From Spirulina sp. DLM2.Bin59 (lineage in GTDB: Bacteria; Cyanobacteriota; Cyanobacteriia; Cyanobacteriales; Spirulinaceae), in NCBI GenBank assembly GCA_007693875.1, contig RECT01000044.1:1-6683 (forward strand): 6,683 bases of DNA. Direction: 5' to 3'. A program made the translations under genes and the position numbers. Shown in pieces: positions 1-6,683 of the stretch. Every line of letters starts with the position of its first letter. The first letter of the stretch is position 1. Under the pieces are notes generated by a model that saw only the letters and a program-made list of their open reading frames with translations, ran no database searches and was not told where the DNA came from.

Positions 1-1323
<1,323 letters not shown>

Positions 1324-1330
1324 CCAAAGA

Positions 1331-1350
1331 GGGGGCAGAATTATGCCCCC
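1331..1350. terminator. Hairpin between convergent genes, probable bidirectional terminator
   Basis: A perfect 7-bp stem (GGGGGCA / TGCCCCC) closes a 6-base loop 7 bases after the ATPase stop. It also lies 41 bases past the stop of the convergent minus-strand gene. There is no good U-tract on either side (only CTCTTTGG on the minus strand). The hairpin is certain as sequence; the terminator role is inferred from position. Confidence 0.6.
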
Positions 1351-1391
1351 CGCTATGCCGTTGACGATCAGTTTAAGATTCCCTGAGCCTC

Positions 1392-1928
1392 CTAACCACT
1401 CAATCGCTCAGAGATGACTTGCAATGCTTCATCCAGAGATTTTTGCTGAGTTCCAACCTCCTCAATGATATCGCCCAGCATCAAAGACGTGTAATTAAAT
1501 AGCATAATCACCTCCGATACAGCCTCCTCAGGCAATAGGCTACTAGCTGGCAAGGTTTGAATATAGCGGTGATGTATTTTAGGCTGATCCGCCGTAATGC
1601 CAAAATGCCCCAACACACTTTTATTATTCACCGCAACAAAAAGCTTACACACCTCTTGATAAGCCTGAGGCTGAATCTCAAAAGGAAGCTCCAAAAAATA
1701 TTGCAGCAACATAATATTTTCGGTATCCTCGGCAGTCAATGGATAAAAGGTACAGGCAAGCTCCCTCGCCCGATCCTGTTGATCACGATCTAATTGAGCC
1801 AGGACAGTATGGTATGGCACTTCAGGCGATCGCTCAATTAAATGGGCTGGATATCCCATCACACTCAAAATCTCCTGAAGATACCCCAGTTCCACTAAAT
1901 GTCGAGCATGTACTAGATCTAAATTCAT
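1392..1928 (-). CDS. YbjN / type III chaperone-like small protein, putative partner of the DUF4157 cargo
   Basis: A 178-residue acidic soluble protein with no signal peptide or membrane helix. The middle and C-terminal parts alternate strands and helices in the way of the YbjN/class I secretion-chaperone fold: a strand FVAVNNKSVLGHFGI (97-111), a strand HHRYIQTLP (119-127), then a long helix from about 132 to 157 that ends in EEVG. The N-terminal 60 residues look helical and are not recognised. The start is the ATG at 1926-1928, which directly abuts the TAA stop (1929-1931) of the 923-residue cargo gene. A Shine-Dalgarno CGGGAG lies inside the end of that gene, so translation is probably coupled and the two proteins made together. 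One HIP1 site (1826-1833) lies within. The fold assignment is by eye. The likely job is chaperone, loading adaptor or immunity protein for the cargo; the sequence alone does not decide between them. Confidence 0.75.
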   Translation of the reverse strand: MNLDLVHARHLVELGYLQEILSVMGYPAHLIERSPEVPYHTVLAQLDRDQQDRARELACTFYPLTAEDTENIMLLQYFLELPFEIQPQAYQEVCKLFVAVNNKSVLGHFGITADQPKIHHRYIQTLPASSLLPEEAVSEVIMLFNYTSLMLGDIIEEVGTQQKSLDEALQVISERLSG

Positions 1929-4700
1929 TTAAAACTCCCGTTTGTATAACGCTTTCAGAATTAAAGATGCCTGCTCATTGGGTTTACCATTGAGACGATA
2001 CAATGCCTTTGGTTCACAACCAGAGGCTTTAATAAACGCCTCAACCCGAGCACTTGCATTCTTAAACAGATTAATTTTTTGACCCTTGACAATAGGGTCA
2101 TCGGTACTAAGGGGAACATGATCATTGAGTTTATTCACCATCTTGAAAATCGTCACAGTGTGACGCTTCCGCTCTGCAAGTTTCGCCACATCGGATTTAT
2201 TGGCATCAAACACCCATTGTGAGAACGTCCCCGTTTCTCCTTTCGCCTGACTCTTCGCCGCTTTTTTACGACCATACTGCTTCACTGCTCGGAAAAATGG
2301 CAAGCCAATATCAACCCCCGCCGCACTTGCTTTCAACGCAACACCTACCGGTGCACTCACACCAGCCATCGTTGTAATACTGGCCGCAATTTTAACAGCA
2401 TCTGTACTGAGATGGATGGATTGCCGAACGATCCGCTTGCGATTCACGGATTTTAACTCATCAGCAAGCTCAAACTCCTGAATATCATCTTGGCTAATAC
2501 CACTGGTCTGAGCATAGTTAGCCATCTCGCTCGTTTTCGTGCCGATGGCCAACTGAGCACTATTGATTTTGTTTGCCGTAGCTAAAACCTTCGTACTCAA
2601 CTCTGATTTTTCCTTTTTGATTCCCGATGATAACAATGTCCCATTGAGTTGATCATCAATCTTTTCAATTTCTCGTTGTTTACCCTTAGACTCCCCTTTC
2701 TTTGCTTTAATTTCAGCTTCTTTTGCTTTAACAGCATTTTTGTCACGAGGACTTTGCTGTTGTAAAGTTTCTTTCTGTTGCTCCAGTGTCAAAATATCAT
2801 AATCAAGCTGATTTTTTTCTTGCTCTAGTTGCTGCCGTTCGTTAGTCAGTTTAATTTCTTTTGCGGAAAGCTCATCAATTCTCTGCTGTCTATTTTGATT
2901 TTTAGCTTCCTTGGCAAGTTTACGGTTTTCCAGATTTGTGAGTTCAGCACGCTTAATTTGATATTCTTTCCTCGCCATACTCAGTTTGCTCTTATCGCCT
3001 TTGCTTTGCAAATCTTGCGTCAGACTATCCTTGGCCTTACGCATTTTATTCCAATGATAAGCAGAGGTTGCCAGGTAATACCCTTCTACAATCATCTTGA
3101 CAGCAGTGATAGCAATATCAAGACCCGGAATAGCATCAGCTAATGCTCCCACAGGCCCACTAAAAATATCAATAAAGCTTTTGATCGTATCAAGCACCCC
3201 TTTTGCTGTAGATAATGCACCCGAAACAATGTCAGAACCCACTTTGAGATATTCATCTCGACCATATTTATCATCACTAATCACCATCTTGATGCAGTCA
3301 ATGACACTTTTTATGGTTTTGACCGCTCCACCCAAGGTTTCAAACGCACTGGCAAAACTACCAGCCCAAGCACTAACGGCTCCCGAATCAGTAGCACTTT
3401 TGGACTCACTGTTCAATGCTGAGGAAACAATACCACTAACACCGGAAGTAACCTTTCCGGTACCGACTAAACTATCCCAAATGGTGGAAACCCAATCTTC
3501 AAGACCGCGCTCTTGATTACTAATGAGACCTTTAATCGATAATGCCATACCAAAAATACTGCTTGCCGTCCCTAAAGCACCGGCAGTGATGTCCAGATCG
3601 GATGTATTTTTCTCCTGTTCTTTAGCCTGCTCGCTAAAACTACTGACCCCTTCTTCAGTCGTGCCAAGAATTGAATCATTGATTCCTCCGAGTAAATCAT
3701 CCTCATTGTCTGGGTTATCCGCTGTTCCATCACCAATGGATTCAAAGATAGTGGAGGCTCGAATGTAGGCATTTTGGGTGGCGTGGCGATACCACTGTAC
3801 TTGCCCACTGGTGGCATCCTTAATATGGTCACTGGGATTATCACTAATGTCAATGTATTGACCGACAGTGATTTTATCCCCAGTCTTTCCTTGATCTTTC
3901 CCATTTAAGAAGGTGTGGAGTCGAGTTTTTGTAATCACGACAGCGGTTTTACGCTGTAAAAATTGAGTTGAATTTTGAATAGATTGATGGGCTGTTGAAA
4001 TAAGGGGTTTAGATTGGGGTTGGCGTTGAACCGTGGGGCTACTGCCTTGTTGGATGGTGTGGGTTAGCTCGTGGGCCAGCAATTCTTGACCGCCCTTACT
4101 TTTTGGCGCATAGGCCCCTTGGCGGAAAAATACATCCTGACCTGTGGTGAAGGCTTTGGCTTGAATGGATTGATTGAGCTGATCGGCGGTGCTATCCGTA
4201 TGGATGCGTACCCCGCTAAAATCTGCACCAAAGGCATTTTCTAAGGGATTCCGTAAACTTTCGCTGAGGGTTTGCCCCTTCCCCCGTTCCCGCTGGATGG
4301 ATTGCTCTAATTCCGGTGCGACGGCCTCTGCTGTACTGGTGCGTTGCACAATGGGCTGCATCTGCAAGCCTTCGGATTCCTCCTCACTGCCATCACCAAA
4401 AACCCGCTGCACCACAGCCGATGAGTTCAATTGCTGCACCACTTGGGAGGCGACGGCATCGGCTTCTTTTTCATATTTATCACCCACTGCCCCAATGATG
4501 AGTTTGGGCATGATGGGCAGGGCGGTTGGGGATGAATTTGGGTTTAGGGTGGTGAGGGGATTGGTGGGGGGAGCCTGGGAGATATCGGCGCTGGGTGGGG
4601 TGTGGGTTTTGGGGAAGGGCCGCCCATGGGGCGGAATGTTAGTGGAAGTTTGCGCCTTTGGTGGGGAACTTTTGGCAACTGATGTATTTTGACGGCCCAT
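1929..4700 (-). CDS. DUF4157 (eCIS core domain) protein, putative injection-system cargo/toxin with unrecognised C-terminus
   Basis: 923 residues from the ATG at 4700. Order of parts: (a) Pro/Ser/Thr-rich disordered N-terminus, 1-63; (b) the motif PKLIIGAVGDKYEKEADAVA at 65-84, typical of DUF4157 proteins; (c) the DUF4157 domain, about 145-219, with FGADFSGVRIHTD and the metallopeptidase-like HELTH at 210-214; (d) an SH3-like strand-rich segment, about 253-320, then an acidic linker; (e) Gly/Ala/Ser-rich hydrophobic helices at about 371-393, 411-428, 448-475 and 488-546; (f) a strongly charged coiled coil, about 550-720; (g) a second Ala-rich hydrophobic stretch, about 765-805; (h) a basic C-terminus. 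Only two cysteines (C469, C895); no signal peptide. DUF4157 is known to mark eCIS cargo proteins. The alternating hydrophobic and coiled-coil helices suggest membrane action such as pore formation, but this is inference. The frame stays open upstream to 5072 inside pgsA; that extension is low-complexity and rejected. ATGs at 4814 and 4811 are alternative starts. Confidence 0.9.
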   Translation of the reverse strand: MGRQNTSVAKSSPPKAQTSTNIPPHGRPFPKTHTPPSADISQAPPTNPLTTLNPNSSPTALPIMPKLIIGAVGDKYEKEADAVASQVVQQLNSSAVVQRVFGDGSEEESEGLQMQPIVQRTSTAEAVAPELEQSIQRERGKGQTLSESLRNPLENAFGADFSGVRIHTDSTADQLNQSIQAKAFTTGQDVFFRQGAYAPKSKGGQELLAHELTHTIQQGSSPTVQRQPQSKPLISTAHQSIQNSTQFLQRKTAVVITKTRLHTFLNGKDQGKTGDKITVGQYIDISDNPSDHIKDATSGQVQWYRHATQNAYIRASTIFESIGDGTADNPDNEDDLLGGINDSILGTTEEGVSSFSEQAKEQEKNTSDLDITAGALGTASSIFGMALSIKGLISNQERGLEDWVSTIWDSLVGTGKVTSGVSGIVSSALNSESKSATDSGAVSAWAGSFASAFETLGGAVKTIKSVIDCIKMVISDDKYGRDEYLKVGSDIVSGALSTAKGVLDTIKSFIDIFSGPVGALADAIPGLDIAITAVKMIVEGYYLATSAYHWNKMRKAKDSLTQDLQSKGDKSKLSMARKEYQIKRAELTNLENRKLAKEAKNQNRQQRIDELSAKEIKLTNERQQLEQEKNQLDYDILTLEQQKETLQQQSPRDKNAVKAKEAEIKAKKGESKGKQREIEKIDDQLNGTLLSSGIKKEKSELSTKVLATANKINSAQLAIGTKTSEMANYAQTSGISQDDIQEFELADELKSVNRKRIVRQSIHLSTDAVKIAASITTMAGVSAPVGVALKASAAGVDIGLPFFRAVKQYGRKKAAKSQAKGETGTFSQWVFDANKSDVAKLAERKRHTVTIFKMVNKLNDHVPLSTDDPIVKGQKINLFKNASARVEAFIKASGCEPKALYRLNGKPNEQASLILKALYKREF
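1935..1940 (-). promoter_or_regulatory. Shine-Dalgarno inside the upstream gene (translational coupling)
   Basis: On the minus strand CGGGAG lies in the last codons of the cargo gene, followed by TTT, the stop TAA and then directly the ATG of the 178-residue gene. With no intergenic base, ribosomes ending the cargo can restart on the partner gene. Confidence 0.6.
4071..4085 (-). other. HExxH zinc-protease-like motif of the DUF4157 domain
   Basis: The minus strand encodes HELTH, residues 210-214 of the cargo protein, in the context LLAHELTHTIQQ. HExxH is the zinc-binding signature of many metallopeptidases and is a constant part of DUF4157. Whether it is catalytic here cannot be seen; a third metal ligand is not obvious. 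Confidence 0.8.
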
Positions 4701-4819
4701 AACCCTAGCTCTCAAAATTCGAGTTTCGTTGTGTTTACCGTGCCATGGGGTGACGGGATTGCCAACTGGCCAAAGGTCGAAGATATTCGGGGAGCATCCC
4801 CCCCTCGGCATCATGGGGC

Positions 4820-5335
4820 CTATTCCGGGAAGGCAGAGGATTGGGGCCAGAGGTAAATCCCACCGGAAATCAGTGTTAACGCTACTGCCAGCCAAAAAGT
4901 CACCATCGCCACCCCTTGCCATTGGGGAACCGGGGCCATGAGGAGAGCGATCGCCCCCATCTGTACCACCGTCTTTGCCTTCCCCCAGAGATTCGCCCCG
5001 CTGATCTGGGTTTGCTTCACCCGCCAACCGGCAACGGCCAACTCCCGCCCCAAAATTAAAAACACGCCCCAAGCCGGAACGCGCCCCAGGGCAATCAAAC
5101 CCAATAACGGCGCAAGCACCAGCAATTTATCCACCAAGGGATCGAGGAACTTACCTAAATCCGTAACCTGATTTAAACGGCGGGCTAAGTAACCATCAAG
5201 CCAATCGGTTCCCGCTGCCAGTAAAAAAGCGATGACGGCCCACCATTGCCGCTCCGGGGTGGGAAATTGGAGCCAATAGAGCAGGAAAGGCACAGCAGCG
5301 AGGCGGGAAACGGTGATCCAGGTGGGGAGGTTCAC
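4820..5335 (-). CDS. pgsA: CDP-diacylglycerol-glycerol-3-phosphate 3-phosphatidyltransferase
   Basis: PgsA joins CDP-diacylglycerol and glycerol-3-phosphate to form phosphatidylglycerol-phosphate, the precursor of phosphatidylglycerol, the only major phospholipid of cyanobacterial thylakoids. The protein has 171 residues, close to the family norm. The CDP-alcohol phosphotransferase signature D-x2-DG-x2-AR-x8-G-x3-D-x3-D is complete (D44, D47, G48, A51, R52, G61, D65, D69). The N-terminus MNLPTWITVSRL is typical of the family. About five or six hydrophobic segments follow, consistent with an inner-membrane enzyme. The start is GTG at 5335: a TGA two codons upstream in frame rules out any longer form, and no clear Shine-Dalgarno is visible. 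An 80-residue gene lies 61 bases upstream and the DUF4157 cargo gene starts 119 bases downstream on the same strand. One HIP1 site (4947-4954). Confidence 0.96.
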   Translation of the reverse strand: MNLPTWITVSRLAAVPFLLYWLQFPTPERQWWAVIAFLLAAGTDWLDGYLARRLNQVTDLGKFLDPLVDKLLVLAPLLGLIALGRVPAWGVFLILGRELAVAGWRVKQTQISGANLWGKAKTVVQMGAIALLMAPVPQWQGVAMVTFWLAVALTLISGGIYLWPQSSAFPE

Positions 5336-5396
5336 AGGTCAAGTTGGGGGGTGAAGGTGGGGAAACTTTATCACGAGGATGGGGGTGATCAGTACG

Positions 5397-5639
5397 CTAT
5401 CGCGGATTGCCCCCGATGCGCAATTTCAAAAACGCCAGCACCTCCGTGGCATCCAAACTCACTTGGGGAACCCCCTTAATACTCAGGAGCCAGCGTTGGG
5501 ACAGCCCCTCATTCACAGCATCGCTCCGTTGCTCCAAAACCCAATCCCCCTGGGTGGGTGTGATTTGCCAAGGGCCGGCGGCGGTGCGCTGACAACAGAA
5601 TCCCCATCGTTTCGCCTGGCTTAAAATTGGATCACTCAT
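5397..5639 (-). CDS. Small conserved-looking hypothetical protein upstream of pgsA
   Basis: An 80-residue soluble protein that I cannot assign to a named family. It has four tryptophans (W12, W24, W33, W50), adjacent cysteines C15-C16, and strand-rich stretches such as WQITPTQGDWVLEQ and RWLLSIKGVPQVSLD, then a short helix ATEVLAFLKLR. This suggests a small beta-rich fold. The ATG at 5639 is the first start in frame, with an in-frame TAG three codons upstream. It lies 61 bases before pgsA on the same strand and is probably co-transcribed with it. It was kept as real because of its non-random composition and same-strand spacing; the overlapping plus-strand frames look like shadows. Confidence 0.7.
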   Translation of the reverse strand: MSDPILSQAKRWGFCCQRTAAGPWQITPTQGDWVLEQRSDAVNEGLSQRWLLSIKGVPQVSLDATEVLAFLKLRIGGNPR

Positions 5640-5736
5640 GGGTCGCTATCATTTCCAAGGATTGCGCCATAGCATCGAGTTTTCGGGAATCAAGCCTGAG
5701 TATTGCGTTGCCATTTGACCTAAAAAATCAAGAGTG

Positions 5737-5862
5737 AGATTGTGAAAAGAGTCAAAATGGTGCGTCAGCCGTTAAGCTTCTCTTTTTTTGATCAGTTCAT
5801 CAATAGGACATCAATGATCAATGGTTGAACTTTGCCTGACACACCGTTCACTTTCACAATCT
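5737..5862. repeat. 126-base imperfect inverted repeat (possible leader structure or MITE)
   Basis: The outer arms are perfect over 11 bp: AGATTGTGAAA (5737-5747) and TTTCACAATCT (5852-5862). After an uneven internal loop (8 and 3 bases), a second stem pairs 5756-5768 with 5836-5848 over 13 positions, with one wobble and one mismatch. A further 6-bp stem (5794-5799 with 5826-5831) lies in the central loop, together with three ATCAAT copies (5799, 5810, 5817). In a minus-strand transcript this would fold upstream of the 80-residue gene. There are no clear target-site duplications, so mobile origin is only a guess. Confidence 0.6.
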
Positions 5863-5900
5863 TTAATTGTTGTTAATCTCCGGAATGCGAGTTAGTGTTC

Positions 5901-5919
5901 GTTATCAAATAGTTATCAA
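5901..5919. repeat. Tandem GTTATCAA repeat, operator-like
   Basis: Two identical octamers GTTATCAA (5901-5908 and 5912-5919) repeat at 11-base spacing, about one helical turn, so both face the same side of the DNA. They lie some 20-40 bases downstream of the proposed minus-strand transcription start, a position where a bound repressor would block elongation or initiation. The repeat is certain; the regulator is unknown. Confidence 0.45.
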
Positions 5920-5946
5920 TGATACTAAATGGTAAAAGTTTCGTTC

Positions 5947-5976
5947 AATATAAAATGCACAGCCGCTAAAAGTCAA
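5947..5976 (-). promoter_or_regulatory. Sigma-70-type promoter candidate for the 80-residue gene/pgsA unit
   Basis: On the minus strand a -35 box TTGACT (5971-5976, five of six consensus) and a -10 box TATATT (5947-5952, five of six) are separated by 18 bases. Transcription would begin near 5940, giving a leader of about 300 bases that contains the tandem octamers and the large inverted repeat before the ATG at 5639. No better candidate was found nearer the gene. Confidence 0.5.
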
Positions 5977-5989
5977 ACGAAAATACCTA

Positions 5990-6022
5990 GGGTTTAAGCA
6001 ATATTTCTGCGTTCTTAAACCC
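5990..6022. repeat. 9-bp inverted repeat GGGTTTAAG / CTTAAACCC
   Basis: A perfect 9-bp inverted repeat with a 15-base spacer lies 13 bases upstream of the proposed -35 box on the minus strand. It could be an activator or repressor site, or an extra transcription barrier behind ndhD. The sequence does not decide between these. Confidence 0.45.
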
Positions 6023-6055
6023 GCATTAATCTATACTTAACCTACCAATAAAGTA

Positions 6056-6077
6056 GGGGCGAAAAATTTTTCGCCCC
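6056..6077 (-). terminator. Probable terminator of ndhD
   Basis: A perfect 22-base palindrome, GGGGCGAAAAA followed by its complement. In RNA it gives a GC-based stem of about 9 bp with a tight A/U loop, 39 bases past the ndhD stop. A weak T-rich run (TACTTTATT) follows on the minus strand. Confidence 0.65.
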
Positions 6078-6096
6078 CATAACTTCGGTTTAATTT

Positions 6097-6114
6097 AACT
6101 CCAAAATTGGAGTT
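6097..6114 (-). terminator. Hairpin directly after the ndhD stop
   Basis: A 7-bp stem AACTCCA / TGGAGTT with a 4-base loop begins 2 bases after the ndhD stop codon on the minus strand. It precedes the stronger GC hairpin and may protect the 3' end or act with it. It is AT-rich and lacks a U-tract, so it is weak alone. Confidence 0.4.
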
Positions 6115-6116
6115 TA

Positions 6117-6683
6117 CTAGGATTTAAACTGTCCCAAGGGGGCAGGAATGGAGGGAGCCGTTAAGGCCACCGGTTCCGGAGTAGCAAGATTGGGGAGATG
6201 GCTCCGCAGCATTGCAGTGAGTTCCGTTGTTGTTGCATCGTAGATCTGGGTGGCGATCTTGGGATACAGGCCGATGCCAATGATCGGGATCAACAATGCC
6301 GCAATGATGAACACCTCGCGGGGTTCCACATCGACGAGCTTTTCATGGGAAACCAGGTCTTGATTTTCTTCCCCATAGAAGATTTCCCGCAGCATCGACA
6401 GCAGGTAAATCGGTGTGAGAATCACCCCCACCGCTGCGAGGAGGACAACAATCACCCGGAACGTCGTGCTATAGGCATCACTGGTGGCAAAGCCCACAAA
6501 TACCATTAACTCCGCCACAAAGCCACTCATCCCCGGCAAAGCTAGGGAGGCGAGGGAACAGGCCGTCCACATCGCGAAGGCTTTTTTCATCTTCTTGCCC
6601 ACGCCCCCCATTTCATCCAACATCAGGGTATGGGTGCGATCGTAGGTGGCCCCCACCATAAAGAAGAGGCTGGCCCCAATTAA
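6117..6683 (-). CDS. ndhD: NAD(P)H-quinone oxidoreductase chain 4 (NdhD), 5'-partial
   Basis: The C-terminal 188 residues are visible; the frame stays open to the right edge, reading LIGASLFFMVGATYDRTHTL at the boundary, so the ATG at 6659 is internal. NdhD is a proton-pumping antiporter-like membrane subunit of the cyanobacterial NDH-1 complex, which works in respiration and cyclic electron flow at the thylakoid. Diagnostic sequence: ATYDRTHTLMLDEMGG followed by the conserved helix SLASLALPGMSGFVAELMVF. Further membrane segments are VIVVLLAAVGVILTPIYLLS and EVFIIAALLIPIIGIGLYP, the latter ending in the YP-K motif seen in NuoM/NdhD. The Pro/Ala-rich tail ending GQFKS is probably stroma-facing and poorly conserved. 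The sequence fits the NdhD1 type better than the CO2-uptake NdhD3/D4 types, but the paralogue call is tentative because the N-terminus is missing. It ends at a TAG followed by two hairpins. Confidence 0.95.
   Translation of the reverse strand, partial: LIGASLFFMVGATYDRTHTLMLDEMGGVGKKMKKAFAMWTACSLASLALPGMSGFVAELMVFVGFATSDAYSTTFRVIVVLLAAVGVILTPIYLLSMLREIFYGEENQDLVSHEKLVDVEPREVFIIAALLIPIIGIGLYPKIATQIYDATTTELTAMLRSHLPNLATPEPVALTAPSIPAPLGQFKS

Larger units (their letters stand above)
5640..6116. other. Gene-free AT-rich regulatory stretch
   Basis: No convincing coding frame is seen on either strand over 477 bases. The stretch separates the end of ndhD from the 80-residue gene/pgsA unit, both on the minus strand. 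It holds, from right to left, two hairpins that probably end ndhD transcription, a 9-bp inverted repeat, a minus-strand promoter candidate, a tandem 8-base repeat and a 126-base imperfect inverted repeat. These are listed separately. No tRNA or known riboswitch was recognised. Confidence 0.75.

Noticed and set aside
2829..3516. Plus-strand frames antisense to the cargo gene
   Set aside because: Antisense shadows of a repetitive helical coding region; no start signals or recognisable domains.
3572..3904. 110-codon minus-strand frame inside the cargo gene
   Set aside because: An out-of-frame shadow of the SH3-like/linker coding region, without family features.
4189..4692. 167-codon plus-strand frame with Gly/Val-rich C-terminus
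   Set aside because: Antisense of the proline-rich N-terminus and DUF4157 domain; its composition mirrors the real gene.
4701..5072. Upstream extension of the cargo reading frame by 124 codons
   Set aside because: It overlaps pgsA on the same strand in another frame, is Gly/Pro/Arg-rich low complexity, and the typical cargo-like N-terminus begins at the ATG at 4700.
5783..5789. T7 run as a plus-strand terminator
   Set aside because: No plus-strand gene precedes it, and the hairpin before it is only the AAGCTT palindrome.
5640..6116. CRISPR array or tRNA in the gene-free stretch
   Set aside because: The repeats are short, few and unevenly spaced, and no cloverleaf or CCA-ending acceptor stem was found.

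Overview
The window looks like a cyanobacterial chromosome. The evidence is a C-terminal NdhD fragment of the photosynthetic/respiratory NDH-1 complex, a typical PgsA, and five copies of the cyanobacterial HIP1 octamer GCGATCGC (at 28, 361, 730, 1826 and 4947). I cannot name the species.

Layout. (1) 1-1323, plus strand: the 3' part of an AAA+ ATPase of the kind found in extracellular contractile injection system (eCIS) loci. The upstream eCIS structural genes would lie to the left of the window. (2) 1324-1391: a short convergent junction with a GC-rich hairpin. (3) 1392-5639, minus strand, read right to left: an 80-residue unknown protein, pgsA (phosphatidylglycerolphosphate synthase), a 923-residue protein with the DUF4157/eCIS core domain, and a 178-residue YbjN/secretion-chaperone-like protein whose ATG directly follows the stop of the large gene. 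(4) 5640-6116: an AT-rich gene-free stretch of 477 bases with a good minus-strand promoter candidate, a paired 8-base direct repeat, a 126-base imperfect inverted repeat and several palindromes. (5) 6117-6683, minus strand: the 3' end of ndhD, running off the right edge.

How it may work together (inference). The AAA+ ATPase and the DUF4157 protein are two marker components of an eCIS, a phage-tail-like injector. In cyanobacteria some of these are reported to be anchored to thylakoids. The DUF4157 protein is the likely cargo. It has a proline-rich disordered N-terminus, the HELTH-containing loading domain, an SH3-like segment, and a long helical, partly hydrophobic and coiled-coil C-terminal part that I do not recognise. 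The 178-residue protein is probably its dedicated chaperone, adaptor or immunity partner. The cargo pair sits behind the housekeeping lipid gene pgsA, possibly in the same transcription unit and under a long structured leader. This injection cargo/partner module and its placement are the most interesting content of the window.
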